Source of the DNA: Ignavibacteriaceae bacterium
GTDB lineage: Bacteria; Bacteroidota; Ignavibacteria; Ignavibacteriales; Ignavibacteriaceae
NCBI GenBank assembly: GCA_013388515.1
Contig: JACAFC010000118.1
Location: forward strand, 1 to 38,500
Length of the DNA: 38,500 bases
Reading direction: 5' to 3'
The position numbers and the translations under genes are program-made. Under the pieces are notes generated by a model that saw only the letters and a list, made by a program, of their open reading frames with translations, was not told the origin of the DNA and ran no database searches. Shown in pieces: positions 16,641 through 25,178 of the stretch (position 1 is its first letter; every line of letters starts with the position of its first letter).

Positions 16641-17783
16641 ATGTCCTTTCTATTTACATCGGAATCAGTTTCAGAAGGTCATCCTGATAAAGTATGTGAT
16701 GCAATATCAGATGGCGTTCTTGATGCAATATTTGCAGAAGATCCAAAAGCTAGAGTAGCATGCGAAACTTTTGTAACAACAGGTTTAGTGCTTGTTGGTG
16801 GAGAGATTACTACTTCAGCTTATGTTGATGTCCAAGAAGTAGTGCGAGAAACAGTTAGAAAAATTGGTTATACAAGCGCTGACTACAAGTTTGATGCGGA
16901 TTCATGTTCAGTTTTGAATGCTATTCATTCTCAATCTCCTGATATAGCAATGGGAGTTGATAAAGGCGGCGCGGGTGATCAAGGTTTAATGTTTGGTTAT
17001 GCATGTGATCAAACTCCAGAATTAATGCCAATGCCAATTATGTATGCGCATAAGCTCGTAAAAAAATTAGCGGATATCAGAAAGAAAAATAATGGATTGA
17101 TGCCGTATCTTCGTCCCGACGCTAAATCTCAAGTTACAATTGAATATGATTCGAGAAACCAGCCAAAACGAGTTGATGCTGTAGTTGTCTCAACTCAGCA
17201 TGATGCCGATGTAAAGCAAAAAACAATCAAAGAAGATGTAATTGAAAATGTAATAAAGAAAGTTATACCTGAAAAACTTTTAGATAAGAAAACGAAGTAT
17301 TATGTTAACCCAACCGGTAGGTTTGAGATTGGTGGACCGCATGGCGACAGCGGATTAACTGGTAGAAAAATTATCGTTGATACATATGGCGGATGGGCAC
17401 CTCATGGCGGCGGTGCATTTTCTGGAAAGGATCCATCTAAAGTGGATAGAAGCGCAACCTATGCGGCGCGTCATATTGCTAAAAATGTTGTTGCTGCTAA
17501 ATTAGCCACCGAATGTTTGGTTCAAGTTGCTTATGCAATTGGTGTTGCAGAACCTGTATCTGTTTATGTTAATACTTATGGAACTGGTGTTATTCCCGAT
17601 TCAGAAATTTCTCAAATAATTAAGAAGGAAGTTGATTTAACGCCTCGTGGAATAATTACCAGATTAAACTTACTAAGACCAATTTACAGCAATACTGCCG
17701 CATACGGTCATTTTGGGCGAAGCGAAAAAGAATTTAGTTGGGAACAATTAGACCTTGTTCAATTGTTCAAGAAATATGCATAA
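16641..17783 (+). CDS. metK: S-adenosylmethionine synthetase
   Basis: A 380-residue methionine adenosyltransferase that forms SAM from ATP and methionine. The signature hexapeptide region '[12 protein letters not shown]' and the P-loop-like '[22 protein letters not shown]' are intact, as is the N-terminal '[19 protein letters not shown]'. Length is typical. ahcY follows 30 nt downstream, joining SAM synthesis to removal of the by-product S-adenosylhomocysteine. The 32-nt upstream gap leaves no room for a SAM riboswitch directly in front of this gene. Confidence 0.98.
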   Translation: MSFLFTSESVSEGHPDKVCDAISDGVLDAIFAEDPKARVACETFVTTGLVLVGGEITTSAYVDVQEVVRETVRKIGYTSADYKFDADSCSVLNAIHSQSPDIAMGVDKGGAGDQGLMFGYACDQTPELMPMPIMYAHKLVKKLADIRKKNNGLMPYLRPDAKSQVTIEYDSRNQPKRVDAVVVSTQHDADVKQKTIKEDVIENVIKKVIPEKLLDKKTKYYVNPTGRFEIGGPHGDSGLTGRKIIVDTYGGWAPHGGGAFSGKDPSKVDRSATYAARHIAKNVVAAKLATECLVQVAYAIGVAEPVSVYVNTYGTGVIPDSEISQIIKKEVDLTPRGIITRLNLLRPIYSNTAAYGHFGRSEKEFSWEQLDLVQLFKKYA

Positions 17784-17813
17784 AGATTTTTTAATATTTA
17801 GTAAGGAATAATA

Positions 17814-19139
17814 ATGACCCAAGTACTTGAAAAAACTGATGTGAAAAAACTCCCATTCAAAGTTAAAGATATCTCTTTAGCAGAGTGGGGGAGAAAAGAA
17901 ATCAAATTAGCTGAAGCCGAAATGCCAGGTTTAATGGCCATAAGAAAAGAATTCGGACCATCACAACCTTTGAAAGGTGCAAGAATTGCCGGATGCCTTC
18001 ACATGACAATTCAAACTGCAGTTCTGATTGAAACTTTGAAAGAGCTTGGAGCTGAAGTTCAATGGTCATCTTGTAATATTTTCTCAACTCAAGATCATGC
18101 CGCAGCTGCTATAGCTTCTGCCGGTATTCCTGTTTATGCTTGGAAAGGTGAAACACTTGAAGAATATGATTGGTGCATCGAACAAACTTTGTACTTCAGC
18201 GATAATAAACCCTTGAACATGATTCTTGATGATGGCGGAGATTTAACAAATCTTGTACTTGATAAATATCCCGAGTTAGTTTCCGGAATTAAAGGAATTA
18301 GTGAGGAAACAACAACGGGAGTTCATCGCTTGTACGAAAGAATGAAAAATGGAACTCTGCCTGTTCCTGCAATTAATGTTAACGACTCTGTTACCAAATC
18401 AAAGTTTGATAATAAATATGGATGCCGTGAATCCTTAGTAGACGCACTTCGCAGAGCAACTGACTTGATGATGGCTGGAAAAGTTGCTGTTGTTGCCGGT
18501 TTCGGTGATGTCGGCAAAGGTTCTGCCGAATCCTTAAGTAATTCTAATGTTCGAGTTATTGTAACTGAAATTGATCCTATTTGCGCATTACAAGCTGCAA
18601 TGAGCGGTTATGAAGTTAAAAAGATGGTTGATGCAATTCCTGAAGCAGACATTGTTGTTACTGCAACCGGAAATTTGAATGTTGTTAATGAAAAACACTT
18701 CAAGCTTATGAAAGACAAAACAGTTGTTTGCAACATCGGGCACTTTGATAATGAAATTGACATGGCATGGTTGAATAAGAATTATGGCCACACAAAAGAT
18801 ACTATAAAACCCCAAGTAGATAAATACAACGTTGATGGCAAAGAAATTATTGTTCTTGCTGAAGGCAGATTAGTCAATCTTGGCTGTGCAACTGGTCATC
18901 CTTCTTTTGTAATGTCTAACTCTTTCACAAATCAAACACTTGCACAAATTGAACTTTGGACAAATCCTGGTAAGTATGAAAATAAAGTATATGTTCTTCC
19001 AAAACATTTAGATGAAAAAGTTGCTAAACTACATCTAGAAAAACTTGGCGCCGATTTGGATGAGTTAACTGAAGAGCAAGCAAAATATATTGGCGTGCCC
19101 GTTAAAGGCCCATTTAAACCGGATTATTACAGATATTAA
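17814..19139 (+). CDS. ahcY: Adenosylhomocysteinase
   Basis: A 441-residue S-adenosylhomocysteine hydrolase that uses bound NAD to split SAH into adenosine and homocysteine. Visible hallmarks are '[21 protein letters not shown]', '[16 protein letters not shown]', the NAD-binding '[16 protein letters not shown]', '[12 protein letters not shown]' and the C-terminal '[13 protein letters not shown]'. It is a cytoplasmic tetramer in characterised relatives. It forms a likely metK-ahcY operon and is followed by a bidirectional terminator at 19161-19212. Confidence 0.98.
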   Translation: MTQVLEKTDVKKLPFKVKDISLAEWGRKEIKLAEAEMPGLMAIRKEFGPSQPLKGARIAGCLHMTIQTAVLIETLKELGAEVQWSSCNIFSTQDHAAAAIASAGIPVYAWKGETLEEYDWCIEQTLYFSDNKPLNMILDDGGDLTNLVLDKYPELVSGIKGISEETTTGVHRLYERMKNGTLPVPAINVNDSVTKSKFDNKYGCRESLVDALRRATDLMMAGKVAVVAGFGDVGKGSAESLSNSNVRVIVTEIDPICALQAAMSGYEVKKMVDAIPEADIVVTATGNLNVVNEKHFKLMKDKTVVCNIGHFDNEIDMAWLNKNYGHTKDTIKPQVDKYNVDGKEIIVLAEGRLVNLGCATGHPSFVMSNSFTNQTLAQIELWTNPGKYENKVYVLPKHLDEKVAKLHLEKLGADLDELTEEQAKYIGVPVKGPFKPDYYRY

Positions 19140-19160
19140 CAACAGCTTTATACCTTTTTA

Positions 19161-19212
19161 CAAACCCAGTTTCTATGCAGATTTATAAAACTGCTTTAAG
19201 GAATTGGGTTTG
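19161..19212. terminator. Bidirectional terminator between ahcY and the epimerase-like gene
   Basis: The arms CAAACCCAGTTTC (19161-19173) and GAATTGGGTTTG (19201-19212) pair almost perfectly between two convergent stop codons. A weaker U-rich tract follows on the plus side (TCTATTT). Confidence 0.6.
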
Positions 19213-19213
19213 T

Positions 19214-20131
19214 CTATTTAAGCAAATCCTTTAAGGCTTCTTCTAAATTATCAAACTTAAATTTGAAATTATGATCAAGTAATTTCTGTGGGACTACTCT
19301 TTGGCTTGATAAAATTGATGTGGCAGCTTCACCAACAAGCATTTTCAGTGCAAATTCCGGCACCTTTAATACAGATGGTCTCTTAAGTATTTTTCCAAGA
19401 GTTTTAGCAAATTCGTTCATTCTAATAGATTTTGGGCTAACTGCATTTACTGGGCCGGAAATACTAAGATTGTTGAGAATGAAGAGATAAATTCTGGTAA
19501 GATCTTCGATGTGAATCCATGGAAACCATTGCTTACCGTTTCCTAGTGGTCCCCCAACAAAAAAATTGAATGCTGGAAGGAATTTAGTTAACGCGCCGCC
19601 TTTGCTGCTTAAAACAATACCTTGGCGAAGAGTTACAGTTCGAATTCCAAACTTATTAGCATTCTCAGCTTCCTTTTCCCACACCTCACAAACATTTGCT
19701 AAAAAGTCAGCTCCGCGTCCAGAGTTCTCATATAGAACATCATCACTCCTTGAACCATAATAACCCACAGCAGAAGAACTTAGTAAAATTTTATTTTTAC
19801 ACTTAGAATTTATTAGTGCAGTTACTAAGTTTTTTGTGCTTATGTGCCGGCTTTCAAGAATTTCTTTTTTATAATTTTTAGTCCATCTTTTAGCAAAAAG
19901 ATTTGCTCCGGCCAAATGAATTACCGCATCTTTGTTACACAGCGATTCCTGCCATTCGATTGGATTTTTATAATCCCATTTTATATAACTGAATTTATCG
20001 CCAAATATTTTTTTTGCAGACTCAACATTTCTTGAAAGAATTGTTATTTCATTACCTTGAGTTTTGAGCGCATTACAAAGTTGAATTCCAATTAATCCAG
20101 TCGCACCAGTAATTGCTATTTTTTTATTCAT
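19214..20131 (-). CDS. TIGR01777-type epimerase-like protein (YfcH/SDR39U1)
   Basis: A 305-residue atypical short-chain dehydrogenase/reductase. The NAD(P)-binding motif 'ITGATGLIGIQL' is at the N-terminus; 'LLSSSAVGYYGSRSDD' carries the family's active-site region; 'LRQGIVLSSKGGAL' and 'QWFPWIHIEDL' are characteristic of the TIGR01777 group; and the C-terminus has the DUF1731-like 'VLKVPEFALKMLVGEAATSILSSQRVVP'. Its substrate is unknown in this family. It is alone on the minus strand, 175 nt downstream of the rseP stop. Confidence 0.92.
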   Translation of the reverse strand: MNKKIAITGATGLIGIQLCNALKTQGNEITILSRNVESAKKIFGDKFSYIKWDYKNPIEWQESLCNKDAVIHLAGANLFAKRWTKNYKKEILESRHISTKNLVTALINSKCKNKILLSSSAVGYYGSRSDDVLYENSGRGADFLANVCEVWEKEAENANKFGIRTVTLRQGIVLSSKGGALTKFLPAFNFFVGGPLGNGKQWFPWIHIEDLTRIYLFILNNLSISGPVNAVSPKSIRMNEFAKTLGKILKRPSVLKVPEFALKMLVGEAATSILSSQRVVPQKLLDHNFKFKFDNLEEALKDLLK

Positions 20132-20213
20132 GAGAAAATTTTAATAAATAATATTTCATCTGAATATCATAACCTTTAGATTGATGAAAGACTTATAATT
20201 ATTGTAATATAAC

Positions 20214-20239
20214 AAACCCCAGTCTTAAAACCGGGGTTT
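20214..20239 (-). terminator. Hairpin terminator of the dxr-rseP operon (REP-like sequence)
   Basis: AAACCCC (20214-20220) pairs with GGGGTTT (20233-20239), extended by AGT/ACC within the loop sides; on the minus strand it lies 67 nt beyond the rseP stop and is followed by GTTATATT. The core resembles the CCCCAG..CTGGGG palindromes at 22975 and 33103, so it may be a repeat recruited as a terminator. Confidence 0.5.
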
Positions 20240-20306
20240 ACTAATTACTCCATTATTTTAGCTTCATCCTTTAATTAACAATAATAGCCTTATTTTGTAG
20301 AAAATT

Positions 20307-21662
20307 TTATATGCTTAGAATATCGTTATAAAGTATAAACGCCATCAAAATTAATAACAAAACGAAACCAACATTTTGAATAGCTACTTTTACTTTAATA
20401 GGTATTTCTTTTCTAATAATTGATTCGATCAGAATAATTACTAAGTGTCCGCCATCTAAAACTGGAAAAGGCATAATGTTTAATATTGCCAAACTGAGAC
20501 TTAGCAAAGCAAGAAAATAAAGAAAACTTAGTATGCCTGAGTCGGCAGACTTTGCTGCAAATTGGGCAATTTTAATAGGGCCTCCAAATGCTTTACCAAA
20601 TTCCACTTTACCGCTTATAACTTTGCCGAACATTTTGAAAGTCAGTTCAGTCATTCTAGTAATTTCCTGCCAACTTAACATGAATGACTCAAAAAAACTG
20701 TGAGTTTTGTATTCAACCGGCCCAGTATAGCTCTGAAGAATGAAGACACCAATAGTGCCATCTTCGCCTGGTTTAACAGATAAATTTAATGTGTCTTGTC
20801 CACGCTTTACAGTAATAGGTAAAAGTTTGTTAGCATTTGAAGAGATAATTTCTGTTGCTTGTTGACGCAGCCTAATTGGGGAATTGTCAATACTTAATAA
20901 AATATCACCCGGCATTATACCTGCTTTGTCTGCAGGTGCATTCGAAATTACACTGTCAATGCTAGCTAAGGTGATTCCAACGGGAACTAATAATATTTTA
21001 TGCGGCTGCTCAGGTATTTTATTTCTTGGTATATCTACCAAAATATTCTCTGAATTTCTTTTTACTTCAACAGTAACATCGTCACCAATCGTGCTAATGT
21101 AAATTGCATCTGAAACTTCCTGCCAGTTAGTAACTTTTGAATTATTAATTGATAAAATTTTATCATTTGATTTGAAACCTAATGAATCGGCAAGACTTCC
21201 AGGCAATACTTCACTTATTGTGGTTGTTTTCCAATATTCTTTTTCTTGAAAGAAATTTGCTCCCCAGAAAATTAGCCAAGCAAGCAAAAGATTCATTAAA
21301 ACGCCCGCTGTAATAACAAATACTTTCCTTGGCAAAGATTTGGATCTAAACTCGTATGGCTGTGGAGGTTGATTAAGTGAATTTGTATCAAAGCTTTCGT
21401 CAACCATTCCGGCAATTTTCACATATCCACCTAATGGCAAAAGGCAAAGTCTATAATCTGTGTGACCTTGTCCGTCAAAATCTTTTGGAAGCTCGCCAAA
21501 ACTAAAGCCGGATATTTTATTCCATCCTAACAATCGCTTTCCGAAGCCAATAGCAAAAATATCCGCCCGCATTCCGCTGAGTTTTGCAGCAGCAAAGTGC
21601 CCAAATTCATGAACAAAAACTAAAATTGCTATAGTAATTGCAAAATAAATTATGTAATCCAT
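20307..21662 (-). CDS. rseP: RseP-type site-2 intramembrane metalloprotease
   Basis: A 451-residue M50 protease of the inner membrane. The zinc motif HEFGH is in the first helix (residues 19-23) and the third ligand is in 'PFPVLDGGH' near residue 405. Two PDZ domains lie between (about 130-220 with 'GSLADSLGFKSNDKILSINN', and 225-300 with 'APADKAGIMPGDILLSIDN'). In characterised systems it cleaves an anti-sigma factor in the membrane after a first cut, releasing an ECF sigma factor. The anti-sigma at 23681-24148, which has one membrane segment, is a possible local substrate (inference). GGAG precedes the start. dxr lies 24 nt upstream, an arrangement seen in many bacteria. Confidence 0.95.
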   Translation of the reverse strand: MDYIIYFAITIAILVFVHEFGHFAAAKLSGMRADIFAIGFGKRLLGWNKISGFSFGELPKDFDGQGHTDYRLCLLPLGGYVKIAGMVDESFDTNSLNQPPQPYEFRSKSLPRKVFVITAGVLMNLLLAWLIFWGANFFQEKEYWKTTTISEVLPGSLADSLGFKSNDKILSINNSKVTNWQEVSDAIYISTIGDDVTVEVKRNSENILVDIPRNKIPEQPHKILLVPVGITLASIDSVISNAPADKAGIMPGDILLSIDNSPIRLRQQATEIISSNANKLLPITVKRGQDTLNLSVKPGEDGTIGVFILQSYTGPVEYKTHSFFESFMLSWQEITRMTELTFKMFGKVISGKVEFGKAFGGPIKIAQFAAKSADSGILSFLYFLALLSLSLAILNIMPFPVLDGGHLVIILIESIIRKEIPIKVKVAIQNVGFVLLLILMAFILYNDILSI

Positions 21663-21686
21663 TAAAAAGTTTTCTCCATATAGTAA

Positions 21687-22832
21687 TTATAATTGTACAG
21701 CTAAATCGCGGGCAAGCTTGTCGTATTCAAATAATGTTTCAACATCCGGCGATTTATGGTTTTCTATTTTTTCAAGAGTCTTATTTATTAAACGTGGAAT
21801 ATAGGAAAATTTAATTTCTCCGTTCAAAAATCTATCAACTGCAATTTCATTAGCGGCGTTAAGAACACAAGGTGCAGTGCCGCCTGCTTCCAAAACTTGA
21901 TATGCTAAATCCAAGCATTCAAATTTTTGTACATCAGGTGCAAAAAAAGTTAAAGTCTTAATATCTGGCAAACACGTTTTTTGAAAATTTGATTCCAATC
22001 TTTCTGGATAGCTAAGTGCGTATTGAATTGGAATTTTCATATCCGGCAGCCCAATCTGTGCTTTTATCGAACCATCAATAAATTCTACCATTGAATGAAC
22101 AATTGATTGAGGGTGAATTACAACTTCAATTTTTTCTTTTGGAAATCCAAATAGCCAATGTGCTTCAATTACCTCCAAACCTTTATTCATCATGGAAGCG
22201 GAATCTATTGTAATTTTATTTCCCATTTTCCAATTAGGATGATTTAATGCGTCTTTTACACTAACCTTTTCAAGATCTTCTTTTTTATGATGCAAAAAGG
22301 GTCCACCGGATGCAGTAATAATTATCTTGTTAACTGAGTCAATTTTCTCGCCAACCAAGCATTGGTAAATTGCGCTGTGTTCAGAATCAACGGGAATAAT
22401 TTCAGCTTTGTGTTTTCGTGATAACCCTGTTACCAGTTCACCGCCAACAACCAATGTTTCTTTATTTGCTAAAGCAATTCGTTTACCGCGTTTAATTGCC
22501 TCTAAAGTTGGAGCTAAACCAGCAAAACCAACCATTGCACCAAGTAAAATATCATAATCTAATTGTGAGGCTGCCCAAATTAAGCCATCTATGCCTGAAA
22601 GTACCTCACATTTAATTTTTAATCTTTTTCTTAGTTCTTGAGCTAATTTTTCATCTTTTACAACAACTACTGGAGGTTTGAACTCAAGTATTTGAGGTTC
22701 GAGAAGATCTATTCGGGTGTTTATAGTTAATGCAGCAATAGAAAATCGTTCGGGAAATTGTCTGATAACATTTAAAGTATTTACCCCAATGGAACCAGTA
22801 GAGCCTAATATTAAAATTTTCTTCATTTTCAT
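21687..22832 (-). CDS. dxr: 1-deoxy-D-xylulose 5-phosphate reductoisomerase
   Basis: A 381-residue enzyme, second step of the non-mevalonate isoprenoid pathway (DXP to MEP with NADPH). The NADPH-binding 'LGSTGSIGVNTLNVI' is N-terminal; 'ANKETLVVGGELV', 'PVDSEHSAIYQCL' and 'ITASGGPF' hold the substrate and metal site; 'HPQSIVHSMVEF' is also conserved. The start could be either Met of MKMKK. Co-directional with rseP 24 nt downstream, while ispH of the same pathway is separate in this window. Confidence 0.97.
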   Translation of the reverse strand: MKMKKILILGSTGSIGVNTLNVIRQFPERFSIAALTINTRIDLLEPQILEFKPPVVVVKDEKLAQELRKRLKIKCEVLSGIDGLIWAASQLDYDILLGAMVGFAGLAPTLEAIKRGKRIALANKETLVVGGELVTGLSRKHKAEIIPVDSEHSAIYQCLVGEKIDSVNKIIITASGGPFLHHKKEDLEKVSVKDALNHPNWKMGNKITIDSASMMNKGLEVIEAHWLFGFPKEKIEVVIHPQSIVHSMVEFIDGSIKAQIGLPDMKIPIQYALSYPERLESNFQKTCLPDIKTLTFFAPDVQKFECLDLAYQVLEAGGTAPCVLNAANEIAVDRFLNGEIKFSYIPRLINKTLEKIENHKSPDVETLFEYDKLARDLAVQL

Positions 22833-22940
22833 ATTATTTGAAGGCTAAAAGTATCAAAGTATAAGAAGATTAGCAATGTACTTTCGAGTTAGTAGATTAA
22901 GTTAATTTAGCAGCTAAAGCACTTGAGAATGGAAGTTCTT

Positions 22941-23030
22941 GGGACTAAAGTTCCTTAATGTTGTGGTTTATTTCTAACCTCAGTCTTAAGACTGGGGTTA
23001 ATGAACACCTTAAAATTGTTGGCTTTAACC
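22941..23030. repeat. REP-like composite palindrome
   Basis: Three palindromic units in the 312-nt divergent gap between dxr and the sigma-factor gene: GGGACTAAAGTTCC (22941-22954); a 26-nt near-perfect palindrome TAACCTCAGTC-TTAA-GACTGGGGTTA (22975-23000); and GGCTTTAACC (23021-23030), whose AACCACA pairs with TGTGGTT near 22961. The same three units in the same order recur at 33066-33155, showing a dispersed element. The rest of the gap holds no gene that I can support. Confidence 0.75.
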
Positions 23031-23144
23031 ACATACTAAGTGAGATAAGTTAATAATCGTATTTTTAATATGAATAAAAATTTTTAATAGCCCGGAAACA
23101 TTTGTTCATGTTTTACATCTTTTAAACAAGAGATAAAAGACGAA

Positions 23145-23669
23145 TTGAAGGAAAAAGAGAGTCAAATAGTAGAATTTACAATTCTTTTCAACAAGTATAA
23201 GAAAAGGATTTATAACTATGCCCTAAAAATGCTCAATGATCAAATGCAAGCAGATGATACTGTTCAAAATGTGTTCATTAAGCTTTTTGAAAATCTCTCA
23301 AACATTCACAACAAGCAAAGTGTACAGTACTGGCTTTTCAAAACTACAAGAAATGAAATTTTAGGTTTATTTAGAAAGCCAGCAAATAAAAAACTGTACA
23401 AGAATTCTACAGATATAGAAGAGATAGAAATTGAATCTGACTCATATGTAGCAGAAGAAATTGAGAATAAGGAATTAAGCGATTTAATTTTAACAGAGCT
23501 AAATCAAATAAATGCAGATTTTAAGGAAGTGTTTGTTATGAGAGAATATTCTGGATTGAGTTATAAGGAAATTGCTGCACTTTTAGAAATTGATGAAGAG
23601 CTTGTTAAAAGCCGGCTATTTAAAGCAAGACAAAAGCTGGCAAACAGAATTTCGAAACTTGTTAAGTAA
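23145..23669 (+). CDS. ECF-type RNA polymerase sigma factor
   Basis: A 174-residue sigma-70-family factor with only regions 2 and 4. Region 2 (about 10-75) has 'IYNYALKMLNDQMQADDTVQNVFIKLFENL', and region 4 (about 115-170) ends in the helix-turn-helix 'GLSYKEIAALLEIDEELVKSRLFKARQKL'. It begins with TTG; no ATG is available near the conserved start. An anti-sigma gene follows 11 nt downstream and a TonB-C lipoprotein gene after that, a typical self-contained ECF unit. No recognisable autoregulated promoter was found. Confidence 0.92.
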   Translation: MKEKESQIVEFTILFNKYKKRIYNYALKMLNDQMQADDTVQNVFIKLFENLSNIHNKQSVQYWLFKTTRNEILGLFRKPANKKLYKNSTDIEEIEIESDSYVAEEIENKELSDLILTELNQINADFKEVFVMREYSGLSYKEIAALLEIDEELVKSRLFKARQKLANRISKLVK

Positions 23670-23680
23670 GAGGAAAGGTT

Positions 23681-24148
23681 ATGCAAGAAGATAAATTAAC
23701 AATAATGATAAACCTCTACTTTGATGGTAAACTAAGTAAGAGTGAGGAAGTAAACCTCTTTTCGCTGCTTGCCATAAATCAAAGTGGCAGGGATTATTTC
23801 AAACAGTTAGGTTTGATTAGAAATGCTGTTGAAAATTCCACTGAGGAATTTCCATTTGAATTGGAGGAAAGAATTTTAAGGTCAGTGGGGTCAAAGTCAT
23901 CAGTGAAACCAACATTTTTTTCTAACATTAGAATATTTTCGGCAATATCATATGCTGCGGCAATTATCATGCTCATCCTAAGCGGATATCTTTTTCTTAA
24001 AATTTCCAATTATCAGCAAAAAGTGGATAATCTTTCGCAGCAAGTGATGATTCAATCTAAAACAATTCAAATGTTGTATAACAGTTTACCAGGAATTGAA
24101 GTACGTGCAACATTTGACAATGAAATTATTATTAAACCAAATATTTAA
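23681..24148 (+). CDS. Single-pass membrane anti-sigma factor
   Basis: A 155-residue protein. The N-terminal 'INLYFDGKLSKSEEVNLFSLLAINQSGRDYF' is the usual anti-sigma-domain pattern (a 'DGELSxxE'-like start), here without the HxxxCxxC zinc motif. One transmembrane helix lies near residues 87-108, and a short coiled-coil periplasmic tail follows. It would hold the upstream sigma factor at the inner membrane until regulated proteolysis, for which rseP (20307-21662) is a candidate. AGGAAAGG precedes the start, and the next gene begins 8 nt after the stop, so translation is probably coupled. Confidence 0.82.
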   Translation: MQEDKLTIMINLYFDGKLSKSEEVNLFSLLAINQSGRDYFKQLGLIRNAVENSTEEFPFELEERILRSVGSKSSVKPTFFSNIRIFSAISYAAAIIMLILSGYLFLKISNYQQKVDNLSQQVMIQSKTIQMLYNSLPGIEVRATFDNEIIIKPNI

Positions 24149-24156
24149 GGTGCAAA

Positions 24157-24999
24157 ATGAAAATCAAATTATTCTTTCCGTTATTACTTTCCTTTTTTCT
24201 TTTTAGTTGTAAAGAAGAAAGAAAAATTGAGATAATACCTAATCTTGAAGCCGAGTATTTATCTGAAAGTGAGGTGGATAAGCCTGCAGAATTTAAGTCT
24301 GGCGGTATAGGTTCAGCAAAAAATGGAAGTGAGGATTTAATCGAAGCTATAAAATCAATTCATGACAGGGGGTGCAAGGATTCACTTCGATACATCATCA
24401 AGTTAAGATTATATATTAATGAAAATGGTAAAGTAGATAAGATTAAGGATGTAAGCAGCCTCTTTGATAGAACCGAGTACTCAACTGACAGAGTTAAAAA
24501 TTTCTTGCAGCGCGAAAGAATGAATGAAGCCATAGCACTAAAGTTAACTGAGTTGGATTTTGAACCAGCTATGAAAGAAGGTAAAAGTGTAAAATCGTGG
24601 ATTGAAGTCAAGGGTGTTAATGTACTAGCAACACCTGAAGGAAAGTTTCAAATTGAAATGCCCGATTTTTTTGCTGGTGCTCCATTTGGTTCAAAGAGTG
24701 AATACTTGCTTGCTGCTGAGGAAATGCCGGAGCCAATAGGCGGAATATTTTCCATTCAAAAAAATATTAAGTATCCTGAACTAGCAAAACGCGCTGGGAT
24801 ACAAGGAAAAGTGTATGTTCTGGCATTTATAGATGAACAAGGTGACGTCGTAAATGCTCGAATTATTAAAGGTATTGGTGCGGGCTGTGATGAAGCTGCT
24901 TTGTTTGCAGTAAAACAAGTTAAGTTTAAACCTGGCCGACAGGAAGGGAAACCTGTTAAAACTCAAGTATCAATTCCTATAGTTTTTAAACTTCAATAA
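24157..24999 (+). CDS. Lipoprotein with two TonB C-terminal-like domains
   Basis: A 280-residue protein with a lipoprotein signal (hydrophobic core, lipobox LFSC with Cys at residue 18). Residues about 195-280 are a clear TonB C-terminal domain ('IKYPELAKRAGIQGKVYVLAFIDE' to 'VKFKPGRQEGKPVKTQVSIPIVF'). Residues about 68-150 repeat the pattern in divergent form ('LRLYINENGKVDKIKDV' to 'LDFEPAMKEGKSVKSWIEVK') with an insertion. TonB normally has a membrane helix and links ExbB/ExbD to outer-membrane receptors; a lipid anchor and no Pro-rich spacer suggest a different role, perhaps a signal partner for the sigma/anti-sigma pair (inference). It is the last gene before a strong terminator. Confidence 0.8.
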   Translation: MKIKLFFPLLLSFFLFSCKEERKIEIIPNLEAEYLSESEVDKPAEFKSGGIGSAKNGSEDLIEAIKSIHDRGCKDSLRYIIKLRLYINENGKVDKIKDVSSLFDRTEYSTDRVKNFLQRERMNEAIALKLTELDFEPAMKEGKSVKSWIEVKGVNVLATPEGKFQIEMPDFFAGAPFGSKSEYLLAAEEMPEPIGGIFSIQKNIKYPELAKRAGIQGKVYVLAFIDEQGDVVNARIIKGIGAGCDEAALFAVKQVKFKPGRQEGKPVKTQVSIPIVFKLQ

Positions 25000-25008
25000 A
25001 CCAAGATT

Positions 25009-25061
25009 ACAGAGATACTATTCTTCCTAACAGATTAGTAGTATCTCTGTTTTATATTTTT
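25009..25061 (+). terminator. Strong intrinsic terminator of the ECF operon
   Basis: A perfect 12-bp stem, ACAGAGATACTA (25009-25020) with TAGTATCTCTGT (25039-25050), is followed by TTTATATTTTT, 10 nt after the stop codon of the lipoprotein gene. Confidence 0.9.
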
Positions 25062-25114
25062 CCACTACCTCACTCTACTGACCTACAACAAACTCCTAAA
25101 TAATCTATATACCA

Positions 25115-25129
25115 TGGCACTTTTTTTAC
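25115..25129 (+). promoter_or_regulatory. Candidate sigma-54 (-24/-12) promoter
   Basis: TGGCAC followed after 5 nt by TTAC matches the spacing and all but one conserved base of TGGCAC-N5-TTGC; the mismatch is the -12 G. It lies about 50 nt upstream of the mono-haem barrel gene. A sigma-54 activator is encoded at 5589-6971. It could be chance, since the spacer is a run of T. Confidence 0.35.
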
Positions 25130-25178
25130 GCTTCAGCTACTAATACTCAAATAATTAACATTAAATGTTGGAGAAATA

